NCBI GenBank assembly: GCA_009776675.1
Contig: WRNK01000030.1
Coordinates: forward strand, 1-9,761
DNA from: Methanimicrococcus sp.
GTDB taxonomy: Archaea > Halobacteriota > Methanosarcinia > Methanosarcinales > Methanosarcinaceae
DNA length: 9,761 nucleotides
Reading direction: 5' to 3'
Both the position numbers and the translations under genes were made by a program. Positions 1-6,225 of this stretch are shown here, one piece after another. Each line of letters opens with the position of its first letter. Positions within the stretch are counted from its first letter, which is position 1. A model generated the notes under the pieces. It made no database searches, was not told the DNA's origin, and saw only the letters and a program-made list of their open reading frames with translations.

Positions 1-237
1 GGAGAAATAAAGATTATGATTCAAAACTTGTCCTGCGCTATTAAATATCGAGCCGCTCGATTCTTTGATGATTTTTTCAAGTTCCATGTGTTCAAATCGA
101 GTTCCTGATATTAAACTGTTTAAATTTGTCACATAGGCTTGAAGATGCTTTTCATGATGAAATTCTATTGTTTTTTGGCTTATGAAAGGTTCCAAAGCGT
201 TACTTGCATAAGGCAAACGAATTAATTCAAAACTCAT
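1..237 (-). CDS. sodB: Iron superoxide dismutase, N-terminal part (cut by window edge)
   Basis: The enzyme dismutes superoxide to oxygen and hydrogen peroxide in the cytoplasm. The 79 visible codons read from an ATG at 237 to the first base of the window and follow the alpha-hairpin domain of bacterial Fe-SOD, starting MSFELIRLPYASNALEPFIS. Metal ligands His27 (in TIEFHHEKH) and His74 (in QVLNHNLYF) are present, as is the active-site gateway Tyr35. Gln70 lies where E. coli SodB has its outer-sphere Gln69, which marks the Fe type; Mn enzymes have Gly there. The remaining ligands (Asp, His) lie outside the window. A GGGGAC stretch 6 bases before the ATG can serve as SD. The sequence looks closer to Bacteroidetes SodB than to the usual archaeal tetrameric SOD, from memory of those families, so lateral transfer is likely. 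It is divergent from nurA. Confidence 0.95.
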   Translation of the reverse strand, partial: MSFELIRLPYASNALEPFISQKTIEFHHEKHLQAYVTNLNSLISGTRFEHMELEKIIKESSGSIFNSAGQVLNHNLYFS

Positions 238-242
238 GATAA

Positions 243-278
243 GTCCCCTATAAATATAAATATTCCGTTATATAAAAT
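243..278 (-). promoter_or_regulatory. Probable sod promoter (TATA box) and SD
   Basis: Read on the minus strand, an ATTTTATATAA element (268-278) resembles the archaeal TATA consensus TTTATATA. It would place transcription start near 245-250, and AGGGGAC (243-249) precedes the ATG at 237. A second AT-rich run (250-263) is an alternative box. Inferred from pattern and spacing only. Confidence 0.45.
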
Positions 279-315
279 TCATGTAGTTGTAAAAGTACAA
301 GTTATAAATTTTTTT

Positions 316-345
316 ATCTATCTTACAACCTTTGCAAAGATAGAT
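316..345. repeat. Perfect 9-bp inverted repeat in sod/nurA intergenic region
   Basis: ATCTATCTT (316-324) and AAGATAGAT (337-345) are exact reverse complements separated by 12 bases. It lies upstream of both divergent genes. It could be an operator or an RNA hairpin in a long sod leader; it lacks the T-run expected of a terminator of either gene. Confidence 0.5.
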
Positions 346-364
346 TTAATGATATTAAAATATA

Positions 365-454
365 TTAATTGATAAAACTTGTTAATTGATAATAAGATAT
401 ACAAAATATATAAAATCTCTCAATGATTTACTCGCGATTTTATCAAATTGATAA
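365..454. promoter_or_regulatory. Cluster of TTGATAA half-sites with a 15-bp palindrome
   Basis: TTAATTGATAA occurs twice (365-375, 382-392; 17 bp apart). AATTGATAA occurs a third time within a perfect odd palindrome, TTATCAAATTGATAA (440-454). The shared half-site and the location between divergent promoters suggest a binding site for a dimeric regulator. The composition is AT-rich, so chance is a real alternative. Confidence 0.35.
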
Positions 455-484
455 CATGACATTAGTTTCATCCCGCTTTCAGTA

Positions 485-496
485 AATTTATATTTT
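485..496 (+). promoter_or_regulatory. Probable nurA TATA box
   Basis: AATTTATATTTT (485-496) matches an archaeal TATA element. Its centre is about 26 bp before the ATG at 517, and no SD is visible before that ATG, so a leaderless transcript starting at or next to 517 is expected. This supports 517 over the in-frame ATG at 538. Confidence 0.5.
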
Positions 497-516
497 AACG
501 TATCATTTATTCAAAT

Positions 517-1782
517 ATGACTCTTGAACCGGTTCACATGAAAAAGATCTCAGAAATTGCATCTGAAATCGAATATGTTTCTGTCAAAAAAGAGTCCGCA
601 GAGATGAACGATATTTTTAAATTATTGTCTGAATTGAAGCAAGAAGACAAAATTATTCTCAAGGCTGCCGAGAATTTATTCAGATCAGAAAGAGATAAAA
701 GGCGCCTTTGTTTGGAAGAGGATGAGTTTCAAATCACATATGCTTCTGACAGCGGGAGTACAAATCCGATTCTTTCGGAAAAGGGCATGTTTTTAGACAT
801 ATGCCATGCCGTTGTCGCATCAACGCCGACGAATTTAGACCTTCACCGCAAGCGAACAATCGTATGTGCGGGGTATGTTTTTGGCAAAAACACAAAATTG
901 CCGAAAAATTCCGAATGGAAAACGTTTGATGACGGATTTGGCAAAAGCAAGATGATTCAAATTGAGCCTTCTTTCTTAAAAATTCGATTCAAGCAGGTTG
1001 TTCATGATTATGCGATTTACGCATCGGAATCGGAACATATTTTATGGATTCAAAAAGAGATAGACCCTGCCGGATTTTTCATAATGGACGGACCGATTTA
1101 TCCGAAACAGATGATGTATTGGATAGGGGTGGCGTCTGATAATGTCCTCATTCGGCATGATGAAACCGCCCAAAAAATTCTTCAAAATTATATTGATATT
1201 GCCGATTTTCACTTGGAAAACAAAATGCCGGTTATCGGGTTTGTAAAAAATCCTGCCGAGACACAGATATTAAAACTTGTCAAAGAGAAGGCAAAGGAAG
1301 AAAAAATTTTTACAGATTTTTCGTGGGCAACAGACACACAATTATTCAAGTCTCTTTTGAAACCGGAATCCGATGAAACCGCACAATTCAAATTAACTTT
1401 TACAAACTGGTTTTTGCAGCCGGATCAATATTATGATACGGAAATTAAAACAAATTCGCCGCTTGTTCTGGAATCACTCAACCATAAATTCCCAGACGAA
1501 GATTATACGCCTGCTTTTTTCATGGTTCGCGTCCCGTTTGAAGGAAACTTTCTTGTCTTTAAAATTGAAAGTTTATACGGTCTGATCAAAGACGAGGAAA
1601 TGAGAAAGAGGATCACCCGAAAAGTTCTTTATGAACTGTCCGCCGGCAAAATTCCTGAAACGCTTATAAAAGCCGATACAATTGCCAAAATCGGAAAAGA
1701 TGAAAAGAAAGAAATCCGAGAACTGTTTGAAGACGAAAAATCATACAATAAAAGCCGATGGGGAGATATCGATGAGTTTTGA
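517..1782 (+). CDS. nurA: NurA, HerA-partner 5'-3' DNA end-resection nuclease
   Basis: NurA is the nuclease of the HerA-NurA complex that resects double-strand DNA ends to leave 3' single strands for recombinase loading. The 421-aa product has the family layout: a helical N-terminus, then an RNase H-like nuclease core. The first acidic motif is ASDSGS with Asp78, and the second is FFIMDGPIYP with Asp191. Conserved late elements are FFMVRVPFEGNF (about 334-345) and a terminal LIKADTIAKIGKDE (383-396). That last motif normally carries a histidine after the alanine; here Asp387 seems to stand there. The gene starts an operon and overlaps herA by 11 bp, the tight coupling typical of the pair. The start at 517 fits a leaderless transcript; ATG 538 is the alternative. 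The family call rests on motif pattern plus the adjacent herA. Confidence 0.93.
   Translation: MTLEPVHMKKISEIASEIEYVSVKKESAEMNDIFKLLSELKQEDKIILKAAENLFRSERDKRRLCLEEDEFQITYASDSGSTNPILSEKGMFLDICHAVVASTPTNLDLHRKRTIVCAGYVFGKNTKLPKNSEWKTFDDGFGKSKMIQIEPSFLKIRFKQVVHDYAIYASESEHILWIQKEIDPAGFFIMDGPIYPKQMMYWIGVASDNVLIRHDETAQKILQNYIDIADFHLENKMPVIGFVKNPAETQILKLVKEKAKEEKIFTDFSWATDTQLFKSLLKPESDETAQFKLTFTNWFLQPDQYYDTEIKTNSPLVLESLNHKFPDEDYTPAFFMVRVPFEGNFLVFKIESLYGLIKDEEMRKRITRKVLYELSAGKIPETLIKADTIAKIGKDEKKEIRELFEDEKSYNKSRWGDIDEF
1760..1765 (+). promoter_or_regulatory. SD that fixes the herA start
   Basis: GGGGAG lies 6 bases before ATG 1772, inside the end of nurA. It favours that ATG over the in-frame TTG at 1682, which has no SD and would bury the start deep in nurA. 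Confidence 0.7.
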
Positions 1783-3637
1783 ACAAAAAGATGATGAAAA
1801 TAATAAAACGGCTCAAAAATTTGACTTTGATGAACTTGAAAAAGAGTTGGCATTTTCAAATTATGAAAACGATGCAGCAGCCGCTGAAATTGAAACAGAT
1901 CAAAATAAAGTGCCATTAAATGAAAAACCGTTAAATGAAGATGATGAAAATAATGACCAAGCCTACGGCATTGTCACAGCCGGCGTCGAGCCCATTGAAA
2001 TGACCCCCACCGGCTCTAAAATTATCGGCTATGTGACCGCCGATCAGCGCGAAACCGTGCGTTTGGGAACATATGTCATCATCCCCTATGAAAATGAAAA
2101 TTTGTTTGGAAAAGTCACAAAACTTCAATATCGACCGGAGTTCAGTTCGGATGACGCAACCGAGATACATACACAGCGCATGTTGGCTAAAAAGGGTAGC
2201 CGAATCAATGAAAACGATTACAAGCTTTTGACCTCCATTGATCCGATTTGCATTTTGTATGAAAAAAATAAAAAAAGCGGTCTTCAAAGACGTATGGCAG
2301 ACAGAATCCCAAAACCCAATACGCCGATTCTTCCGGTTTTGGATAAAGAAAAAGTTCAGGTCGGATTAAATATCCCCAAAGAAGGCATCTTTTTGGGGCA
2401 TTTAAGTGTCGGCGGCGAACTTGTCAAAACCCATCAAGTGCCGCCAACCGTTGCTTACTATTTGAGAAACGATTATGTCAGCGGCGATCCGCTCATTTTC
2501 AGACACATGCTTGTCTGCGGCAGCACCGGAACCGGAAAGACGTTTTTGACAAAAAATATCCTGCGTCAATTTGAAGCCGACAGCAACAGATACCGGCTGC
2601 GCAGCGACCCGAAATTGAAAAGTCTGCCGTGTTTGGTGATCATGGATCCGCAGGATGAATATTCTCAACTCTACGAAGATTCAAAAGTGACGGAGGCGGA
2701 TCAATTCTCTTTTGATTCTGAAAAAATTGCATATGGTGGTTTTCAAAATACGAAAACGTTTGTCGCAAAGGTAGAGGGAGAGAATTATGCCGGAAAATCC
2801 AAAGCCGACCAAATGGAATTTACCATTCCGTTTGCTTTTGTAAAAAAAAATCCGTGGATTTTGGAAACGGCCGGACTCCCCGACAACCAAAAAAACGGGC
2901 TGGAACTTTTGGTTGAAGATTACTTTAAAAGAGCCGCCAATAAGAATAATCCATCGACTTATCTTGGTTTTAAAGCGTTTATCGAAAAACCGGAGACGAA
3001 AAGCGAATATACAGAACAAACAAAGAAGATTCATGAAGCCACTTATGATGGCATTGTTCGAAAAGTGCTCAATAAGGAATATGGGCGTGTTTTTGATCAA
3101 GACGCAAAGCCGATCACGGAATTGTATAAAACATTGTTTGCTTCGGGACAGATTTCGGTTTTCCCGACGGAATACATCAACTCCCCCCGCATTCGTGATT
3201 TGATTGTCCTTGTGATGATGACTGTCATTGTGAACAACAAATTAAACACATCGGGAAATGCGGATATTAAAAATACGCCGATCATATTGGTATTGGATGA
3301 AGCCCACCGCTATTTATCAAATGCTGAAGGCGTCATGTCGGGAAAAATTATTTCCAAATTCGCAGAAGCCGCCAAACAAGGGCGAAAAGAAGGACTCGGT
3401 TTGTTTTTGATTACACAAGACCCGCAGGATATTGAAACCGAAATCCTAAAGCAGATCAACACAAAAATCGTTTTAAACCTCAATAACGATGCTGCCATTA
3501 ATGCCGTTAAAATTCCAACAGATTATGAAAAGCGTGTGCCTTACTTGAAGAAAGGGCAAATGATTATCCACAGCCCCGACAACGGAGATATTGTTGAAAT
3601 TACGGGACTGGGCAACTGTGTTGTCAAACATGAGTAA
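1772..3637 (+). CDS. herA: HerA, hexameric DNA translocase/helicase
   Basis: HerA is a FtsK/HerA-type hexameric ATPase that drives DNA through bound NurA during end resection. The 621-aa product begins with about 65 acidic, Asn-rich residues that look disordered. A HAS-barrel follows (about 84-122), then the RecA-like motor. Walker A is GSTGTGKT (250-257). The HerA-type motif LVIMDPQDEYSQL is at 288-300, Walker B is IILVLDEAH (504-512), and the sensor motif LFLITQDPQD is at 544-553 with Gln549. The C-terminus has VPYLKKGQMIIHSP, typical of HerA. Residues 320-450 form the helical insertion seen in the family. The ATG at 1772 has a GGGGAG SD; a longer reading from TTG 1682 adds a Lys-rich segment unlike the family. 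No mre11 or rad50 adjoins it here, although many archaea group all four genes. Confidence 0.96.
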   Translation: MSFEQKDDENNKTAQKFDFDELEKELAFSNYENDAAAAEIETDQNKVPLNEKPLNEDDENNDQAYGIVTAGVEPIEMTPTGSKIIGYVTADQRETVRLGTYVIIPYENENLFGKVTKLQYRPEFSSDDATEIHTQRMLAKKGSRINENDYKLLTSIDPICILYEKNKKSGLQRRMADRIPKPNTPILPVLDKEKVQVGLNIPKEGIFLGHLSVGGELVKTHQVPPTVAYYLRNDYVSGDPLIFRHMLVCGSTGTGKTFLTKNILRQFEADSNRYRLRSDPKLKSLPCLVIMDPQDEYSQLYEDSKVTEADQFSFDSEKIAYGGFQNTKTFVAKVEGENYAGKSKADQMEFTIPFAFVKKNPWILETAGLPDNQKNGLELLVEDYFKRAANKNNPSTYLGFKAFIEKPETKSEYTEQTKKIHEATYDGIVRKVLNKEYGRVFDQDAKPITELYKTLFASGQISVFPTEYINSPRIRDLIVLVMMTVIVNNKLNTSGNADIKNTPIILVLDEAHRYLSNAEGVMSGKIISKFAEAAKQGRKEGLGLFLITQDPQDIETEILKQINTKIVLNLNNDAAINAVKIPTDYEKRVPYLKKGQMIIHSPDNGDIVEITGLGNCVVKHE

Positions 3638-3648
3638 GTACAATAAAT

Positions 3649-3670
3649 AAAAGAAAATGAAAAGAAAATG
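3649..3670 (+). repeat. Two tandem copies of an 11-bp unit
   Basis: AAAAGAAAATG is repeated head to tail (3649-3659, 3660-3670) between herA and the next small gene. It is purine-rich and probably arose by slippage. No function is evident. Confidence 0.5.
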
Positions 3671-3680
3671 ATATGTCCTT

Positions 3681-3686
3681 AGGAGG
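3681..3686 (+). promoter_or_regulatory. Strong SD of the 53-aa membrane protein
   Basis: AGGAGG, a near-ideal archaeal SD, lies 9 bases before ATG 3696. It is the main evidence that this short frame is translated. Confidence 0.7.
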
Positions 3687-3695
3687 AAGAATAAA

Positions 3696-3857
3696 ATGAC
3701 GAATCAGCCGGATGTATATTTTTTCATACTCTATATTATTTTTTCCATAATTGTTCTTGGTGCTTTTTGCTTGTCTGTCTTAGCAGTCTATTTTGTTTTA
3801 AAACGAATTAAAAAAAGAAAAAAGTTGAAAGAACCGAATGGGGAAGGAGATCATTAA
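3696..3857 (+). CDS. Small single-pass membrane protein, third gene of the nurA-herA operon
   Basis: Not recognised. The 53-aa frame starts MTNQPDVYFF behind an AGGAGG SD. It has one long hydrophobic helix (about residues 8-35: aromatic residues first, then Ile/Val/Leu/Ala), followed at once by a strongly basic patch, KRIKKRKKLK (36-45), and a short polar tail ending NGEGDH. By the positive-inside rule the C-terminus should be cytoplasmic and the N-terminus outside. It lies 58 bp after herA on the same strand with no terminator between, so co-transcription is likely. Position suggests a membrane anchor or an unrelated small stress protein; neither is shown. The SD, the clean hydrophobic/basic organisation and the in-frame stop argue that it is real. 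Confidence 0.7.
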   Translation: MTNQPDVYFFILYIIFSIIVLGAFCLSVLAVYFVLKRIKKRKKLKEPNGEGDH

Positions 3858-3882
3858 TACTTTCACCCTGCTTCGTTTCTCT

Positions 3883-3890
3883 CTTTATAC
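3883..3890 (+). promoter_or_regulatory. Possible rpa TATA box
   Basis: CTTTATAC lies about 64 bp before the rpa ATG. A start 25 bp downstream (about 3912) would give a leader of roughly 40 bases containing the SD. Weak, pattern-only call; rpa could also be reached by readthrough from the nurA operon. Confidence 0.3.
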
Positions 3891-3909
3891 CTCGGCACCC
3901 TAAATGAGA

Positions 3910-3947
3910 TTGCCTCCCAAAAAAATCGAATAATACCAGGAGGTCAA
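3910..3947 (+). promoter_or_regulatory. Leader hairpin that can mask the rpa SD
   Basis: TTGCCTCC (3910-3917) pairs with GGAGG-T-CAA (3939-3947) to give 8 base pairs with one bulged T and a 21-base, A-rich loop. The right arm is the rpa SD itself (AGGAGGT, 3938-3944; 6 bases before ATG 3951). Formation of the stem would hide the ribosome site. Whether the left arm is transcribed depends on the true start, which the TATA guess puts at its edge. Confidence 0.35.
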
Positions 3948-3950
3948 GGT

Positions 3951-5414
3951 ATGAGAAATATGAACGAAACAGAATTAATGCAGCATGTTTGCAGCATTCA
4001 AAAAATATTTGAAAAGTACAATATCGTCATTTCCGATGAGGAAATTGCATCGAAATTCAACGAATTGGTGGCAGTTTACAAAGTGCCGGAACTTGAGGCG
4101 CGAAGAAGTGTCGTCAACACTCTTTTGAAAAAATACAATTTGTCCAAAGAAAAAATCAGCCCGCTGAGAGAAACGGCTGCTTTTAAAACAATTGCTGAAA
4201 TCACGGCATTATCAAATGCGGATACGTGGGTTTCTTTTACGGGAAAAGTCATTCAGCTTTGGGAAAAGACGCATGACAGCGTGGCTCAAGTCGGACTCAT
4301 CGGGGATGAAAGCGGAATCGTCAAATTTATGCTTTGGGAAAATTCCCATCTTCCGCTTCTTGAATTGAATAAAACATACCAATTCAAAAACACCATTGTA
4401 AAACTGTGGAACGGAAAAGTGAGTGTTGATTTAAACAAAGCCACAAGCATTGAACCTTCTGAAAAAGAAATACCGAAGTACGAAAGAGTTGATGGCGAAC
4501 GTGTCAACGAAATTCGGACAGTCTCGGAACTTGACCGCGACGGCCTTTGGACGGATTTGAAAGCAAAAGTGATTCAAATTTTTGAAAACACACACGAAAG
4601 CATTGCTTTTGCCGGCGTTTTGGGCGACGAAACCGGAACCGCACGTTTTACAATTTGGAAAACAGCGGACGTCGAATCCGTTGAGATTGAAAAATCATAC
4701 TTATTCTCAAACGCAATCGTCAAAGAATGGAACAGCAATTTTTCAATTGAAGTAAACCGCATCGGAAAATTATCAGAACTGGAGGAAGACATTGAGGTCA
4801 GACCGACCATTTTTTCGTTAACAGGATGTGTCGTTGACATTCAAGCCGGTTCGGGGCTTGTCAAAAGGTGTCCCGACTGCAACAAAGTGATGTCAAAAGG
4901 GCAATGCGGCGAACACGGAAAAGTGAAAGGAAAATATGATTTGCGGATTAAAGCGGTCTTGGATGACGGATCACAAGCCCGTGAAGTTATCATCAACTGT
5001 GATTTGACCCAAAAAATACTCGGTTTCGGACTGGACGAAGCCATCCAAATGGCAACAGAAACACTTGATCCTGAATGTGTCAATGACGTCATTAAAAAAG
5101 AGCTCATTGGAAAATATTGCACCATATCGGGCTTGAAAACCGACCGCTACATCATTGCTGAAAGCGTTGAGCCCGCCAAAAAACTGAATGTCGGCGACGT
5201 CATTTTGTTGAAAAAAGCCATCCTTTTAGAACTTGAAGCGGAAAATGAAGGAAACGAGGAAAGCGAAGGCGAAAACAAAAATAAAATCGGCGAAAACGAA
5301 ACCAGCGGAAACAAAACCGATGGTGAATCCAATGAATCTGACTTTGAAAAATTTGAGCAGATGCTTGAAAACGTGGAAGCCGGGAATTATGAATGCAGCG
5401 ACGAGGTGATTTAA
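3951..5414 (+). CDS. rpa: Replication protein A, two OB folds plus zinc finger
   Basis: Single-strand DNA-binding protein for replication, repair and recombination. The 487 residues show a helical N-terminal domain (1-70), OB fold 1 (about 78-168), and OB fold 2 (about 186-275). A third domain (about 287-415) carries a C-x2-C-x8-C-x2-H zinc site formed by C307, C310, C319 and H322. The two OB folds are clear internal duplicates: WVSFTGKVIQLWEKTHDS matches WTDLKAKVIQIFENTHES in layout. This is the RPA2/RPA3-type arrangement described in Methanosarcina. The C-terminus (about 427-487) is a Glu/Asn/Gly-rich acidic tail ending in a short helix-like segment, DFEKFEQMLENVE. Such tails often bind partner proteins in SSBs, which is inference here. 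Translation is coupled to rpap, whose ATG follows the stop directly. Confidence 0.95.
   Translation: MRNMNETELMQHVCSIQKIFEKYNIVISDEEIASKFNELVAVYKVPELEARRSVVNTLLKKYNLSKEKISPLRETAAFKTIAEITALSNADTWVSFTGKVIQLWEKTHDSVAQVGLIGDESGIVKFMLWENSHLPLLELNKTYQFKNTIVKLWNGKVSVDLNKATSIEPSEKEIPKYERVDGERVNEIRTVSELDRDGLWTDLKAKVIQIFENTHESIAFAGVLGDETGTARFTIWKTADVESVEIEKSYLFSNAIVKEWNSNFSIEVNRIGKLSELEEDIEVRPTIFSLTGCVVDIQAGSGLVKRCPDCNKVMSKGQCGEHGKVKGKYDLRIKAVLDDGSQAREVIINCDLTQKILGFGLDEAIQMATETLDPECVNDVIKKELIGKYCTISGLKTDRYIIAESVEPAKKLNVGDVILLKKAILLELEAENEGNEESEGENKNKIGENETSGNKTDGESNESDFEKFEQMLENVEAGNYECSDEVI
5403..5410 (+). promoter_or_regulatory. Full-length SD of rpap inside the end of rpa
   Basis: GAGGTGAT is complementary to the archaeal 16S rRNA 3' end over eight bases and lies 4 bases before ATG 5415. 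It suggests strong, coupled translation of the partner protein. Confidence 0.7.
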
Positions 5415-5996
5415 ATGCCCGGACATTTCAGAGAAATTGCTGTTCGTTTGTTTGCAAAAGAGCTCAGAAATTCGGATTTCGTCTATCGGGAGGATGAAGA
5501 ACAATATTCTCCGCAATACATTTTGACACCGACCGGTGCGCGCGCAAACCGCGTTTTGATTTCAGGAACGATGACGGAAATTGAAAATATCGGAAACGGA
5601 ACCGACTATTACCGCGCCCGAATTTCAGATCCGACCGGAACATTTGTCGTTTACGCCGGTCAATATCAGCCGGAAGCCGTTCAATTTTTAGCCGCCGCAG
5701 AGACCCCGTCTTTTGTCACAGTCATTGGAAAAGTCAGCTCATTCAAAACCGATGACAAAAAAGTATTGCTCTCCATTCGCCCCGAGTACATGCAAAAAAC
5801 AGATACGGATACCCGTGACATGTGGATTTTTGAGACCGCTCAAAAAACATATGACCGCATTTTAAAAATGGAATCAGGAAATGTTGAAAGCACCGGACTA
5901 TCAAAACAAGACCTTGAAAATGTTTTAACGCATTACAAACCAAATTTGAAAGACTACAAAAGTATGGTTGCCGATGCGCTTGAAATGATTTCTTAA
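5415..5996 (+). CDS. rpap: RPA-associated OB-fold protein (COG3390, RPAP)
   Basis: The partner of archaeal RPA. In haloarchaea the rpa and rpap genes lie together and the proteins act as a complex on single-strand DNA. The 193-aa product has the family signature: an N-terminal REIAVRLFAKEL, then YILTPTGARANRVLISGT (about 35-52), the OB fold with ISDPTGTFVVYAGQYQPEA (72-90), then FVTVIGKVSSF and IRPEYM. An all-helical C-terminus follows, with DTDTRDMWIFETAQKTYDRI (about 130-149). The length is normal for the family and no residue seems missing. The ATG abuts the rpa stop with a perfect SD, and a hairpin terminator follows 16 bp after the stop, so rpa-rpap forms a closed two-gene unit. Confidence 0.92.
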   Translation: MPGHFREIAVRLFAKELRNSDFVYREDEEQYSPQYILTPTGARANRVLISGTMTEIENIGNGTDYYRARISDPTGTFVVYAGQYQPEAVQFLAAAETPSFVTVIGKVSSFKTDDKKVLLSIRPEYMQKTDTDTRDMWIFETAQKTYDRILKMESGNVESTGLSKQDLENVLTHYKPNLKDYKSMVADALEMIS

Positions 5997-6011
5997 ATGA
6001 AAAACATTTTT

Positions 6012-6049
6012 GGCAGACATGTTAAACGTGTCTGCTTTACTTTTTTTTA
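6012..6049 (+). terminator. Hairpin/T-run terminator of the rpa-rpap operon
   Basis: GCAGACATG (6013-6021) and CGTGTCTGC (6027-6035) form a 9-bp stem with one G-T pair and a TTAAA loop, followed by TTTAC and a run of eight T. It begins 16 bp after the rpap stop, and T-rich DNA continues to about 6070. Confidence 0.8.
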
Positions 6050-6090
6050 ATTTATATTTTTTCCATTTTTGATCAGCGTTAGACTCTTTA

Positions 6091-6102
6091 TTTTCATGAA
6101 AA
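6091..6102. repeat. 12-bp perfect palindrome before the rhomboid gene
   Basis: TTTTCATGAAAA is its own reverse complement and lies 124 bp before the rhomboid ATG, in AT-rich DNA between the terminator and the gene. It may be an operator; AT-rich chance is equally possible. Nothing else clear is seen in 6050-6215. Confidence 0.3.
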
Positions 6103-6215
6103 AATATGTAATAATAATTGTTTATCATCTTGAAGCATGACAGCACAAACCTTTTTTTATGGGAACGAGAATAATTATCATGAAAACAGATTATGGTTAT
6201 TTCAGATGAAACAAA

Positions 6216-6219
6216 GGAG
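6216..6219 (+). promoter_or_regulatory. SD that fixes the rhomboid start
   Basis: AAGGAG, with core GGAG at 6216-6219, lies 6 bases before ATG 6226. It chooses this ATG over the in-frame ATG 6193, which has no SD and would add eleven residues before the zinc finger. Confidence 0.65.
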
Positions 6220-6225
6220 AAAAAA

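Noticed and set aside
1682..1771. Longer HerA start at TTG 1682
   Set aside because: It has no SD, adds a Lys-rich segment that is just the nurA sequence in another frame, and ATG 1772 has a good SD.
2681..3100. 139-aa minus-strand ORF inside herA
   Set aside because: It is fully antisense to a strongly supported gene and has no SD or domain.
3904..3930. 9-codon leader peptide before rpa
   Set aside because: It has no SD, is probably near or before the transcription start, and shows no attenuator-like codon run.
6093..6140. 14-codon ORF beginning in the palindrome
   Set aside because: It is very short, lacks an SD and sits in AT-rich DNA.
6193..6225. Longer rhomboid start at ATG 6193
   Set aside because: It has no SD; GGAG sits properly before ATG 6226, which starts directly at the zinc finger.
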